The notes: generated from the letters alone by a model not told the origin. A stretch of 64,000 nt of DNA from Lutibacter sp. B1 (GCF_012524075.1 NZ_JAAZUI010000010.1:1-64000), one strand, 5' to 3'; shown: positions 9,544 through 19,376, counted from the first letter of the stretch. Made by a program: numbers and translations.

Positions 9544-12027
9544 ATGGCGAAAAATTTAGTAATAGTAGAGTCACCTGCTAAGGCAAAAACAATAGAAAAG
9601 TTTTTAGGAAATGATTTTCAAGTAGAATCTAGTTTTGGGCATATAGCAGACCTACCCTCTAAAGAAATTGGAATTGATGTTGAAGGTGATTTTAAGCCAA
9701 AATATTTAGTGCCTTCTGATAAAAAAGCAATTGTAAAAAAATTAAAAGATTTAGCCAAAAAATCGGAAACAGTTTGGTTAGCTTCCGATGAAGATCGTGA
9801 AGGGGAAGCAATTGCATGGCATTTATTTGAGCAGTTAAAATTGAAAGACATTAAAACAAAACGTATTGTTTTTCATGAAATTACTAAAAAAGCCATCTTA
9901 AAAGCTGTAGAAAATCCAAGAAGTATTGACTATAATTTAGTAAATGCACAACAAGCTCGTAGAGTTTTAGACCGATTGGTTGGGTATGAGTTGTCTCCGG
10001 TTCTTTGGAGAAAAGTTAAAGGCGGATTGTCAGCCGGACGTGTACAATCTGTTGCAGTAAGGTTAATTGTAGAGAGAGAGCGTGAAATTATTAACTTTAA
10101 ACCGGTAGCATCTTATAAAGTTGTTGCTCAATTTATAACAGGAGAAGATAAAAAGTTCAAAGCATCGTTACCTCAAAATTTTGATACAAGAGAAGAAGCT
10201 GAAAAGTTTTTGAATTCTTGTGTTGGAGCCCAATTTAAAATAGATGATTTACAAAAGAAACCTGCAAAAAAATCGCCGGCAGCACCATTTACTACATCTA
10301 CTTTACAACAAGAAGCATCTCGTAAATTATATTTTCCTGTAGCTAAAACAATGATGATTGCTCAACGTTTATACGAAGCAGGATTAATAACTTATATGAG
10401 AACCGATAGCGTTAATTTATCCAACGATGCTATTAATGAAGCTAAAGAAGAAATTATCTCATCTTTTGGTAAAGCATACAGTAAACCAAGAAGTTATAAT
10501 ACTAAGTCTAAAGGAGCACAAGAAGCGCACGAAGCTATTAGGCCAACTAATATGAGTACCCAATCTATTTCAGTAGATTATGATCAAGATAGATTGTACG
10601 ATTTAATTTGGAAAAGAACTATAGCTTCTCAAATGAGCGACGCTCAGTTAGAACGAACTAACGTTAGAATATCTAACTCTAACAATAACCATATTTTAAC
10701 TGCAAACGGTGAAATGTTAAAATTTGAAGGTTTTCTAAAAGTATATATAGAAGGTTCAGACAATGAAGAAGAAGAGCAGTCTAAAATGTTACCGAATTTA
10801 AAAACTGGTGAACAAATAACGAATAAGCACATTACTGCAACAGAGCGTTATACAAAAGCACCATATCGCTATACAGAAGCTTCATTAGTTAAAAGACTTG
10901 AAGAATTGGGTATTGGACGTCCTTCAACGTATGCGCCAACAATTTCAACAATTCAAAGAAGAGAATATGTTACAAAAGGAACTATTGATGGTGAAGACAG
11001 AAATTATACAGAGTTAAAATTAAAAGGTGGTGAAATTACTACCAAAACCTTAACAGAAAAAGTTGGTTCGGATAAAGGAAAATTAATCCCTACGGATATA
11101 GGAAATATTGTAAATGACTTTTTAGTTGAAAACTTTTCAAATATTTTAGACTTTGGTTTTACTGCAAAAGTTGAATCTGAATTTGATGATATTGCTGAAG
11201 GAAAAGAAGATTGGTCGTTAATGATCAAAGATTTTTATAAAACTTTTCATCCGATGGTTGAAGATGTTGCAGAAAACGCAGAAAGGGCAAAAGGAGAGCG
11301 TTTGTTGGGTATTGATCCTGAAAGTGGTAAAAATATTTATGCACGTTTAGGCAGATTTGGAGCTATGGTGCAAATTGGAGAGGCAACAGATGATGAAAAA
11401 CCAAAATTTGCAAGTTTACAAGGAGATCAAACCTTAGCATCAATAACATATAAAGAAGCTTTAGATTTATTTAAACTTCCAAAAAAAATAGGCGGTTTTG
11501 AAAATGAAGATGTAATAGTAGCAAATGGTAGGTTTGGACCTTATATTAAATTTGGAAAAATGTTTGTGTCAATACCAAAAGATGAAAACCCAATGTCAAT
11601 TGATATCAACAGAGCTATAGATTTAATACAAGAAAAACAAAAAGCTGACGCTCCAATTGCACACTATGAAAAAATGCCTGTACAAAAAGGAGTAGGAAGA
11701 TTTGGACCTTTTATAAAGTGGAATAACACTTTTATCAATGTTAGTAAAAAGTATGACTTTGATAATTTAGCAGAGTCTGATATTATTGAATTAATTGAAG
11801 ATAAAAAGCGAAAAGACATTGAAAAAGTGATTCATAACTGGGAAGAAGAAGGAATAAAAGTAGAAAAAGCTCGTTGGGGAAGATCAAATATTTTAAAAGG
11901 TAAAACTAAAATTGAATTACCAAAAACTGTTGATGCTAGTAAATTAACACTTAACGAAGTAAAAGAGATTATAGAAAAAAACGCTCCAAAAAAGAAGACT
12001 ACTAAGCGTAAAACTAGTAAAAAATAA
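9544..12027 (+). CDS. topA: DNA topoisomerase I (type IA)
   Basis: Relaxes negatively supercoiled DNA by transient single-strand cleavage. The Toprim domain opens with VESPAKAKTIEKFLG and carries DEDREGEAIAWHL; the catalytic tyrosine is Tyr284 in GLITYMRTDS. The C-terminal third (about 590-800) contains repeated topoisomerase C-terminal modules (LGRFGAMVQIG, NGRFGPYIKFG, VGRFGPFIKW) and a Lys/Thr-rich tail. There are no tetracysteine zinc ribbons, unlike the E. coli enzyme. Length is 827 residues. The next gene starts 53 bases on, followed by the gld locus. Confidence 0.97.
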   Translation: MAKNLVIVESPAKAKTIEKFLGNDFQVESSFGHIADLPSKEIGIDVEGDFKPKYLVPSDKKAIVKKLKDLAKKSETVWLASDEDREGEAIAWHLFEQLKLKDIKTKRIVFHEITKKAILKAVENPRSIDYNLVNAQQARRVLDRLVGYELSPVLWRKVKGGLSAGRVQSVAVRLIVEREREIINFKPVASYKVVAQFITGEDKKFKASLPQNFDTREEAEKFLNSCVGAQFKIDDLQKKPAKKSPAAPFTTSTLQQEASRKLYFPVAKTMMIAQRLYEAGLITYMRTDSVNLSNDAINEAKEEIISSFGKAYSKPRSYNTKSKGAQEAHEAIRPTNMSTQSISVDYDQDRLYDLIWKRTIASQMSDAQLERTNVRISNSNNNHILTANGEMLKFEGFLKVYIEGSDNEEEEQSKMLPNLKTGEQITNKHITATERYTKAPYRYTEASLVKRLEELGIGRPSTYAPTISTIQRREYVTKGTIDGEDRNYTELKLKGGEITTKTLTEKVGSDKGKLIPTDIGNIVNDFLVENFSNILDFGFTAKVESEFDDIAEGKEDWSLMIKDFYKTFHPMVEDVAENAERAKGERLLGIDPESGKNIYARLGRFGAMVQIGEATDDEKPKFASLQGDQTLASITYKEALDLFKLPKKIGGFENEDVIVANGRFGPYIKFGKMFVSIPKDENPMSIDINRAIDLIQEKQKADAPIAHYEKMPVQKGVGRFGPFIKWNNTFINVSKKYDFDNLAESDIIELIEDKKRKDIEKVIHNWEEEGIKVEKARWGRSNILKGKTKIELPKTVDASKLTLNEVKEIIEKNAPKKKTTKRKTSKK

Positions 12028-12080
12028 TTTTTTTTGGTTATCTTGCTCCCTTATAAAGAGATAAAAGAGAATCCAAATAA

Positions 12081-13241
12081 ATGAATTTCGAATTCCTTAA
12101 ACCTGTTGATACTGCATTATTAGCATATGCAAAAATGCAACCAAATAAATCTTTAGGTCAATGTATAGAGATTTACACTTCACAAAATGATTTTCCTGAT
12201 ATAACTAACAAAAAAATTGCGATTGTTGGTGTTGAAGAAGGAAGAGCATCATTAGGAAATTATGGTACCGGTACTAATTTAGATGAAATTAGAAAAGAAC
12301 TTTATAAGTTGTATCCGGGGAATTGGCCGGTTAGTGTGGTTGATTTGGGAACGATTTCTCAAGGAAATTTAATTGAAGACACCTATTTTGCACTAAGTGA
12401 GTTGTTAACGCATCTCATTAAAAATAAAATAATTCCGGTTATTATTGGAGGTGGACAAGATTTAACCTATGCAAATTACAGAGCTTACGACAATTTAGAG
12501 CAAACTGTTAATATTGTAGCTGTAGATAATAAATTTGATTTAGGAACAATTGAAGATGAGCTTACTTCTCAATCATACCTAAGTAAAATTGTAATGAATC
12601 AGCCAAATAATCTGTTCAATTACAGTAATATAGGTTACCAAACATATTTTAATTCTCAGGATGAAATTGACTTATTAGACAGTTTATTTTTTGAAGCATA
12701 CAGGTTAGGGGAAGTAACAAATTCAATCCAAATTGTTGAACCAATTTTACGAGATGCCGATATTGTTAGTATAGATATGTCTTCAGTTAAAAATGCTGAT
12801 GCACCTGCAAATAATAACGCAACACCTAATGGTTTAAACGGAGCGGAAATTTGTGCAATTTCACGTTATGCCGGAATTAGTGATAAGGTAACATCATTTG
12901 GAATTTATGAGTATAATTCAAAATTTGATGTAAAAAATCAAACAGCTCAGTTGATTTCTCAAATGATTTGGTATTTTATTGAAGGTGTAAATTATAGAGC
13001 GAATGATTATCCTTTTGGATTAAAAGATAACTATCAAAAATATATAGTTCCAATTGAAGATCAGGCATTAAATTTTTATAAAAGTAATAAAAGTGGTCGT
13101 TGGTGGATGGAAATTACTTTAAATGAAAATAATAAATTTAAGAGACATGCGTTAATACCATGTACTTACCAAGATTATATTAGTGCTACTAATCAAGAAA
13201 TCCCAGATCGATGGATAAGGACTTTAAAAAAATTGATATAG
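12081..13241 (+). CDS. Arginase/formiminoglutamase-fold protein with lost metal ligands
   Basis: A 386-residue protein with the overall layout of the ureohydrolase superfamily: VIIGGGQDLTY (residues 120-130), IVAVDNKFDLG (145-155) and SIDMSSVKNAD (230-240) correspond to the GGxH, DxHxD and SxDxD metal-binding blocks. Three of six manganese ligands are changed: Gln126 for His, Lys151 for His and Ser234 for Asp. The enzyme is therefore probably inactive, or uses another chemistry. Automated pipelines would likely call it formimidoylglutamase. It lies between topA and gldK on the same strand, 121 bases before gldK, whose promoter is inside that gap. A structural or regulatory role is possible but not shown. 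Confidence 0.8.
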   Translation: MNFEFLKPVDTALLAYAKMQPNKSLGQCIEIYTSQNDFPDITNKKIAIVGVEEGRASLGNYGTGTNLDEIRKELYKLYPGNWPVSVVDLGTISQGNLIEDTYFALSELLTHLIKNKIIPVIIGGGQDLTYANYRAYDNLEQTVNIVAVDNKFDLGTIEDELTSQSYLSKIVMNQPNNLFNYSNIGYQTYFNSQDEIDLLDSLFFEAYRLGEVTNSIQIVEPILRDADIVSIDMSSVKNADAPANNNATPNGLNGAEICAISRYAGISDKVTSFGIYEYNSKFDVKNQTAQLISQMIWYFIEGVNYRANDYPFGLKDNYQKYIVPIEDQALNFYKSNKSGRWWMEITLNENNKFKRHALIPCTYQDYISATNQEIPDRWIRTLKKLI

Positions 13242-13307
13242 TAAAAAATGTACATTTTAATGTAATAAAATGAGTTTTTTTTAGTTTTAATCAGATTAAA
13301 GAAAATA

Positions 13308-13338
13308 TTGTTTTTTAAAATAATTAGTAATAGGTTTG
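13308..13338 (+). promoter_or_regulatory. Promoter of gldKLMN
   Basis: TTG at 13308-13310, a 20-base spacer and TAGGTTTG at 13331-13338 match the Bacteroidota -33/-7 consensus. The predicted start near 13341-13345 gives a leader of about 20 bases before the gldK ATG at 13363. The gld operon can thus be expressed separately from the gene upstream. Confidence 0.75.
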
Positions 13339-13362
13339 CCTAAATAGATTAAGAAAATTATT

Positions 13363-14721
13363 ATGAAGAAAATATCATTGTATATTTTATTAGCTTTGTT
13401 TGTTTATAGTTGTGGCTCCAATGATCAGGGAGAATTGGTTGGAGCAAAATCAAGAACAAAATGGCATTCAAAAAAACCACTAGGTATGGTTTTGATACCG
13501 GGAGGTTCATTTACAATGGGAAAGGAAGATGAAGATATTGCCGGAGCGTTAAACTCTCCAACGCGAACTGTTACAGTTCGCCCTTTTTATATGGATGAAA
13601 CTGAAATTACAAATGCAGAATATAAAGAATTTGTTTTTTGGGTACGCGATTCAATAGTTAGAAGTCAATTAGCTTTATTATCAGAATTAATGTCTGATGA
13701 AAATAATATTGTTTTAGAAGATTATCAATTTAAAATTCCGGATACTTCAGATATGACACCATACCAAAAGTACATGATGTATAATTATGGTAGCTTAGGA
13801 GATGTAAATTCACCTTTACAAGGTAGATTACTTAATTGGGAAGAAGATTTAACTTGGGATCCTAATGAATTTCCTGACGAATATTATTCTGAAGTAATGG
13901 ATTCTATGTATTTGCCAATTGAAAACAGTTTTGATGGGAAAAGGATACTTGATACAAAAAAACTAAAATTTAACTATGCATGGTTAGACAGAGAAGCTGC
14001 AGCCAGAGCGAAAGGGGACAGAAAAGATTTTATAAAACGAGAAATTGTAGAAGTGTATCCTGATACAACAGTGTGGATTAGAGATTTTAACTATTCATAT
14101 AATGATCCTATGCATCAAGATTATTTTTATCACGTAGCTTATGAAGATTACCCTGTGGTTGGTGTAAATTGGAGCCAGGCAAAAGCGTTTTGCAGTTGGA
14201 GAACAAAAAAGAAAAATGATTTTTTAAAATCTAAGAAAAAATCAAGTACAGTACCTTATTTCAGATTAGCTACCGAAGCTGAATGGGAATATGCTGCAAG
14301 GGGAGGTCTTAATTATGCCACATATCCGTGGGGAGGTCCATATACAACAAGTGATAGAGGCTGCTTTTTAGCTAATTTCAAACCTGCTAGAGGTGATTAT
14401 GCCGTTGATGGAGCTTTATATACAATGGAAGCAAAATCGTACAATCCAAATGATTATGGATTGTATAATATGGCAGGAAATGTATCAGAATGGACAAATA
14501 CAGCTTATAATGAAGCATCTTACTATATAGGTTCGACTATGAACCCAAACGTGGAAGATGCTAAAAATCATAGAAAAATTATAAGAGGAGGCTCTTGGAA
14601 AGACGTTGCGTACTTTTTAGAAGTAAGTACTCGAGATTATGAGTATGCAGATTCTGCAAGGAGCTATATTGGTTTTAGAACAGTTCAAGATTTTCTAGGT
14701 TCCAATATAAATGGTAAATAA
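13363..14721 (+). CDS. gldK: T9SS/gliding lipoprotein GldK (PorK)
   Basis: Outer-membrane lipoprotein that, with GldN, forms the periplasmic ring of the type IX secretion system. The signal peptide MKKISLYILLALFVYSC ends in the lipid Cys17. The rest is a formylglycine-generating-enzyme (FGE/SUMF) type fold: GMVLIPGGSFTMG near residues 41-53, RLATEAEWEYAARGG in the middle and IIRGGSWKD near the C-terminus. In GldK/PorK this fold is structural. Length is 452 residues. It begins the gldK-gldL-gldM-gldN cluster (gaps 35, 45 and 11 bases), which has its own promoter. Confidence 0.97.
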   Translation: MKKISLYILLALFVYSCGSNDQGELVGAKSRTKWHSKKPLGMVLIPGGSFTMGKEDEDIAGALNSPTRTVTVRPFYMDETEITNAEYKEFVFWVRDSIVRSQLALLSELMSDENNIVLEDYQFKIPDTSDMTPYQKYMMYNYGSLGDVNSPLQGRLLNWEEDLTWDPNEFPDEYYSEVMDSMYLPIENSFDGKRILDTKKLKFNYAWLDREAAARAKGDRKDFIKREIVEVYPDTTVWIRDFNYSYNDPMHQDYFYHVAYEDYPVVGVNWSQAKAFCSWRTKKKNDFLKSKKKSSTVPYFRLATEAEWEYAARGGLNYATYPWGGPYTTSDRGCFLANFKPARGDYAVDGALYTMEAKSYNPNDYGLYNMAGNVSEWTNTAYNEASYYIGSTMNPNVEDAKNHRKIIRGGSWKDVAYFLEVSTRDYEYADSARSYIGFRTVQDFLGSNINGK

Positions 14722-14756
14722 AATCAACCTTAAACACTAACATAATAACTTTAATC

Positions 14757-15392
14757 ATGGCACAAACAAGAAACACTAAAAAATTATTTAACTATGCTTA
14801 TGGTATAGGGGCTGCGATAGTAATTTTAGGAGCTCTTTTTAAAATTCAACATTGGCCTTACGGAGGGCTAATGCTAACAATTGGTATGGGTGTAGAAGCA
14901 TTAGTATTTTTTATATCGGCATTTGATTCTGTTGAAGAAGATTTAGATTGGTCTTTGGTATATCCTGAATTAGCTAAAGGAAATGAACGCGATAAGGATA
15001 GAGAAGAATCGAAAGAAGTTCAAAGTTTATTGTCACAAAAACTCGATTCAATGCTTAAAGATGCTAAATTAGATGCGGGTTTAATGCAGAGTTTAAGTGA
15101 AAGTATACAAAATTTTAAGGGAGCTGCAGAAAATATTGCTCCAGCTGTAGATTCAATAGCTGCAACAACTAAATATAGTGAACAATTATCTTTAGCTGCA
15201 GCTCAAATGGAATCTTTAAATAGTTTATACAAAGTTCAATTAGAAAGTACAAGCAGACAAGCAGAAATTAATCAACAAGTTGCTGAAAATGCAGGTAAAC
15301 TTAAAGAACAAATGGAATCGCTGGCAACAAATTTATCTTCACTTAATGGAGTTTATGGAGGTATGTTATCTGCAATGTCAAGTAAACACTAA
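14757..15392 (+). CDS. gldL: T9SS/gliding motor protein GldL (PorL)
   Basis: Inner-membrane stator-like subunit of the proton-driven motor that powers type IX secretion and gliding. Two N-terminal membrane helices (about residues 11-28 and 36-55) are joined by FKIQHWPYGG; Glu47 in the second helix corresponds to the intramembrane glutamate shown to be needed for proton use in GldL. A cytoplasmic helical tail rich in Ala, Gln and Ser follows (60-211). The 211-residue length is normal. Translation is probably coupled to gldK and gldM by close spacing. Confidence 0.97.
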   Translation: MAQTRNTKKLFNYAYGIGAAIVILGALFKIQHWPYGGLMLTIGMGVEALVFFISAFDSVEEDLDWSLVYPELAKGNERDKDREESKEVQSLLSQKLDSMLKDAKLDAGLMQSLSESIQNFKGAAENIAPAVDSIAATTKYSEQLSLAAAQMESLNSLYKVQLESTSRQAEINQQVAENAGKLKEQMESLATNLSSLNGVYGGMLSAMSSKH

Positions 15393-15437
15393 TTAGTAGT
15401 TTATTAAATTTAATTATTAACCAAAAACTAATTAGAA

Positions 15438-16967
15438 ATGGCTTCAGGTAAATTATCACCAAGGCAGAAAATGATAAATTTAATGTACTTAATTTTCATT
15501 GCTATGATTGCAATGCAAATGTCTAAAGAAGTACTATCTGCTTTTGGTTACATGAATGAAAAACTAACTGATAATAATTTAACAGCAACTGTAAAAAATA
15601 CTGCAACTTTAGAAAATTTAGCAACAAAGGCTAGCGAACAACCTGAAAAATATAAGCCATTATATGATACAGCAAGTAAGGTAAACGAGTTATCTAAAAA
15701 TTTTAATGATTATCTAGAATCGAAGAAAACATTTTTTCTTGAAGGACAAGAAGACGTTAAAGATTATGAAGCAATGGATAAAACCGGAATTGTTGATGAA
15801 CATTTTTTTGAAGGTGATCTGTACACAAGTGCAGGAGAAGAATTTTTAAACCATATTAATGGTTATAGAGATGAAATAATAAGGCTTATTGGAGAAAACA
15901 GTCCTTTAGCTGCTAACATAAAAAAACGTTTTGATACTTCAGATCAGGAGACTGAAGATGGCAAACAAGCATGGTTAAAAAATAGATATGAAGGTTTCCC
16001 TTTAATTTCTACGGTTACTAATTTAACATCAATGCAAACTGACATAAAAACTACTCAATTTGAAATTTATAACAGTCTTTTAGGCGGTCAGTTAGAAAGT
16101 GACGTTTCAATGTCTAATTACAAAACAATTTTAATACCTGAAAAATCTGCCTTTTTTCAAGGTGAAAATTTTAAGGGGAAAGTTGTTTTAGGACGTTATG
16201 ATGCTTCTTTAAAACCTTCGGAAGTTGTTGTTAATGGAAATAATATTACTACTATTGAAGATGGTGGTGCAATTTTAGATTTTCCGGCCGGTGCTGTTGG
16301 TGAGCGAGATGTGAAAGGGAAATTTGTTTTTATGGAAAATGGAAAACCGGTTGAAATTGAAATTAACAGTTCGTATGCTGTAATTCCAAAGCCAAACAGC
16401 GCTGTAATATCTGCTGATAAAATGAATGTAGTATACAGAGGTATTGCTAACCCTATGACAATTTCAATACCAGGAATACCTGATAATTTAGTTACAGCAA
16501 ATGGAAATGGATTAAGAAGAGGCAGCGGTTCAGGAAAATATATTATGACTCCAGCTTCTGGAAAAGAAGTTACAATTAGTGTTACAGGAACATTACCAAA
16601 TGGTCAAAAAGTAAGTACTTCTCAAAATTTTAGAATTAAAGACATACCATCACCGGTAGGTACAATTAGAAAGCAAGACGGTTATGTTAAAATGCCTAAA
16701 ACAAGTTTAGAAAACTCAACAGTAGGAGCAGCTTTACCAGATTTTGATTTTGATTTAACTTTAAATACAACAGGATTTACTATTAAAGTGCCGGGGCAAT
16801 CTGCTGTTGTTGTTAGTGGAAGTAGAATGAATGGTCAGGCTCGAAAAGCTATTTCAAAAGCTAAAAGAGGTGATGTTGTTACAATATTCGATATAAAATC
16901 ATCGTTATCTGGTAACAGCTCGTATAAAATTAAAAATGCTTCAGCAGTAAGTATTGAAATACAATAA
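15438..16967 (+). CDS. gldM: T9SS/gliding motor protein GldM (PorM)
   Basis: Long periplasmic shaft anchored in the inner membrane by one helix; it rotates inside the GldL ring and transmits energy to GldK/GldN. The family opening ASGKLSPRQKMINLMYLIFI is present, with the helix at about residues 11-32, and four periplasmic domains fill the rest of the 509 residues. The segment around 215-330 and the C-terminal 410-509 stretch show the beta-sandwich-like alternation expected for the D2-D4 domains. The next gene, gldN, starts 11 bases after its stop. Confidence 0.97.
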   Translation: MASGKLSPRQKMINLMYLIFIAMIAMQMSKEVLSAFGYMNEKLTDNNLTATVKNTATLENLATKASEQPEKYKPLYDTASKVNELSKNFNDYLESKKTFFLEGQEDVKDYEAMDKTGIVDEHFFEGDLYTSAGEEFLNHINGYRDEIIRLIGENSPLAANIKKRFDTSDQETEDGKQAWLKNRYEGFPLISTVTNLTSMQTDIKTTQFEIYNSLLGGQLESDVSMSNYKTILIPEKSAFFQGENFKGKVVLGRYDASLKPSEVVVNGNNITTIEDGGAILDFPAGAVGERDVKGKFVFMENGKPVEIEINSSYAVIPKPNSAVISADKMNVVYRGIANPMTISIPGIPDNLVTANGNGLRRGSGSGKYIMTPASGKEVTISVTGTLPNGQKVSTSQNFRIKDIPSPVGTIRKQDGYVKMPKTSLENSTVGAALPDFDFDLTLNTTGFTIKVPGQSAVVVSGSRMNGQARKAISKAKRGDVVTIFDIKSSLSGNSSYKIKNASAVSIEIQ

Positions 16968-16978
16968 AAAAAGTTTAA

Positions 16979-17881
16979 ATGATGGATAAGAGAAATATTG
17001 GGATTTTTATTTTGGCATTTGTGCTGTTTAATGCAACTTTTGCACAATCAAACTTGCTAAATGCTAAAAAACCTTCTGATATTGGTAAAAAAACGGTAGA
17101 ACAATCAGTATTTGATAATGATAAGCCATTGGAATACGGTTATTTAGATGACAGAGATATTTTATGGTCTAAAGTTGTATGGGAATATATTGATTTAAAT
17201 GAGCGTATTAATTTGCCATTTTACTATCCGGTTGATACCATAAATGTATCAGCCAATCGTCGTTCATTATTTGATACATTACTTCGAGGTATAAGAAAAG
17301 GTGAAATTACTGAAATTTATGATGATGATTATTTTACCGCAAAAATGACCAAAAAAGAAATAAACAGTAAGCTTTACAGAATTGATACTACTGATGCCGG
17401 TTTTGATGAATTGAATGCAGGAGCTACAAATATTGATGAATATATAGATAAGATCAACTTAACATCACAAGATATTGAAGGTTTTAAAATAAAAGGTCTT
17501 TGGTATTTTGATAAACGTCAAGGTGAATTAAAATATCGTTTGTTGGCTTTAGCTCCGGTTGCACCAGATGTGCAAATTATGGGTAGAGAAGATATTGATA
17601 TTTCTGAACAATTGCCATTATTTTGGGTGTGGTTCCCAGACGCAAGGGATTTGCTTCATAAAATGAAAGTATTTAATCAAAAAAATTCAGCATATCCAAT
17701 TTCATTTGATCATTTGCTAAATGCCAGAAGATTTAATTCAATTATTTATAGAGAAGAAAATATTTATGGCGATAGAGATGTTGCAAATTATGTAAAAGGA
17801 AACGCATTATTTCAAGTACTTGAGTCTAATAAAATTAAAGAAGAAATTAGAAATAAAGAACTTGATATGTGGAACTATTAA
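16979..17881 (+). CDS. gldN: T9SS/gliding protein GldN (PorN)
   Basis: Periplasmic partner of GldK in the type IX secretion ring. The signal peptide (MMDKRNIGIFILAFVLFNATFAQ) is cleaved after Gln23. The body has the family hallmarks DDRDILWSKVVWEYIDLNER and, near the C-terminus, SFDHLLNARRFNSIIYREEN. Two successive ATG codons open the frame (16979 and 16982); either may be used. Length is 300 residues. It is the last gene of the operon, closed by the terminator at 17904-17930. Confidence 0.97.
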   Translation: MMDKRNIGIFILAFVLFNATFAQSNLLNAKKPSDIGKKTVEQSVFDNDKPLEYGYLDDRDILWSKVVWEYIDLNERINLPFYYPVDTINVSANRRSLFDTLLRGIRKGEITEIYDDDYFTAKMTKKEINSKLYRIDTTDAGFDELNAGATNIDEYIDKINLTSQDIEGFKIKGLWYFDKRQGELKYRLLALAPVAPDVQIMGREDIDISEQLPLFWVWFPDARDLLHKMKVFNQKNSAYPISFDHLLNARRFNSIIYREENIYGDRDVANYVKGNALFQVLESNKIKEEIRNKELDMWNY

Positions 17882-17903
17882 GATTCTGTAAAATACAATT
17901 TAA

Positions 17904-17932
17904 AAAACTCTTGCAAATAGCAAGAGTTTTTT
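17904..17932 (+). terminator. Terminator of gldKLMN
   Basis: AAAACTCTTGC pairs with GCAAGAGTTTT (17904-17914 and 17920-17930) around a five-base loop, followed by further T residues. It sits 23 bases after the gldN stop. Confidence 0.9.
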
Positions 17933-17956
17933 GTTTTTAAAATTAACTTTGTTAAA

Positions 17957-18997
17957 ATGCAAGTAGATTATATAATAGTAGGTTTAGGTTTAGCCGGTTT
18001 GGCTTTTACTAAAGAATTAGACAAAAACAATCAATCTTATGTAGTTTTTGAAGATAACTCTCAAAATTCATCTATAGTTGCAGGCGGTATGTATAATCCG
18101 GTAATTCTAAAAAGATTTACACCTGTTTGGAATGCCGTTGGTCAGCTTAAAATTGCTTTACCTTTTTATAAAGAATTAGAAATTCAATTCAATAAAAAAT
18201 ATGATTATCCAGTAGATATTTATAGAATATTTAAATCTGTTGAAGAGCAAAATAATTGGTTTTTTGCTTGTGATAAACCATCACTTTCAAATTATATGAT
18301 TCCAAAAATTGTGAAAGAGAACTTTTATGGAATTAAAGCAGATTATGGTTATGGTAAATTAATTAATACAGGGAGAATAGACACAAAAAGATTACTTAAT
18401 GATTATAGAAATTTGTTAATTGAAAAGGGAATATTTAAAAATGAAAGTTTTAAGTATTCAGAATTGAGTATCTCAGAAGAAAAAATTCGATATAAAAATA
18501 TAAAAGCCTCTAAAATTGTTTTTTGTGAAGGTTTTGGAATGAAGCAAAATCCTTTTTTTAACGAATTACCAATGCAAGAAGCAAAAGGAGAATTAATCAC
18601 AATATATGCACCTGATTTAAATATAGATTTTTTAATTAAAGCACCTGTTTTTGTTCTTCCTTTAGGAAATAACCATTACAGAGTTGGAGCTACATTTAAC
18701 TGGAGAGATAAATCAAAATTACCTACTGAAGATGGTAAAAAAGAACTTGTTGAAAAGTTAGAATCTTTTATAACAGTTCCGTATGAAATTGTTGAACATT
18801 CTGCCGGTATCAGGCCAACTATTAAAGATAGAAGACCCATTGTTGGAAAACACTTCCAATATAAAAATTTAGCAATTTTAAACGGTTTAGGTACGCGAGG
18901 TGTAATGATTGCGCCAACAGTAGCAAAAGAGCTGTACAATCATTTAGAAAAGGGCTCAGAACTTGATAAAGAAATTTCAGTTACTCGTTTTTATTAA
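17957..18997 (+). CDS. FAD-dependent oxidoreductase of the DAO family
   Basis: A 346-residue D-amino-acid-oxidase-type flavoprotein. The dinucleotide fold starts at the N-terminus: DYIIVGLGLAGLAFTKEL, with the GxGxxG glycines at residues 9, 11 and 14, and a C-terminal FAD segment NLAILNGLGTRGVMIAPTVA near 305-325. AGGMYNP and RPTIKDRRPIVG also fit the glycine oxidase/MnmC-oxidase branch. The substrate cannot be told from sequence. A TAACTTTG -7 box (17944-17951) lies five bases before the ATG, suggesting a leaderless transcript. Its 3' end overlaps the convergent DUF983 gene by 17 bases. Confidence 0.85.
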   Translation: MQVDYIIVGLGLAGLAFTKELDKNNQSYVVFEDNSQNSSIVAGGMYNPVILKRFTPVWNAVGQLKIALPFYKELEIQFNKKYDYPVDIYRIFKSVEEQNNWFFACDKPSLSNYMIPKIVKENFYGIKADYGYGKLINTGRIDTKRLLNDYRNLLIEKGIFKNESFKYSELSISEEKIRYKNIKASKIVFCEGFGMKQNPFFNELPMQEAKGELITIYAPDLNIDFLIKAPVFVLPLGNNHYRVGATFNWRDKSKLPTEDGKKELVEKLESFITVPYEIVEHSAGIRPTIKDRRPIVGKHFQYKNLAILNGLGTRGVMIAPTVAKELYNHLEKGSELDKEISVTRFY

Positions 18998-19376
18998 TTT
19001 TATTCGATTTTGGATCAAAATGAACAAAAATATTAATCCAAATTATTCTTGACAACCTGAGAGAAATAGGAGCAGTCAATATTAAAACAATTACAATGGG
19101 TATAAAACTTTCAATTAAACTTAAATTAAAAAACAGTGTAGCTATTACAAATGTAGCAACTGCTATGGCTACTGTAATTCCATAAGTTACATACATAGCA
19201 CCGTAAAAAAAGGAAGGTTCCATCATATATTTTAAACCACAATTTGAGCATGTTTCATTCATTGTAAATGCTTTATGAAGTTTGAATATATTTTTTTCCT
19301 TCATAAAATCACCTTCTTGGCATTTAGGGCATTTATTAAATAAAATGCTGTATAACTTTGTTCCTTTTTTAAACAT
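18981..19376 (-). CDS. DUF983 membrane protein with a zinc ribbon
   Basis: A 131-residue protein of the DUF983 family. The cytoplasmic N-terminal half holds a four-cysteine zinc ribbon (Cys16, Cys19, Cys43, Cys46). It is followed by two membrane helices at about residues 60-82 and 86-108. PSFFYGAMYVTYG is the conserved family segment before the first helix. The function of the family is unknown. It is convergent with, and overlaps by 17 bases, the FAD oxidoreductase gene; I see no terminator between them. Confidence 0.88.
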   Translation of the reverse strand: MFKKGTKLYSILFNKCPKCQEGDFMKEKNIFKLHKAFTMNETCSNCGLKYMMEPSFFYGAMYVTYGITVAIAVATFVIATLFFNLSLIESFIPIVIVLILTAPISLRLSRIIWINIFVHFDPKSNKINKNE

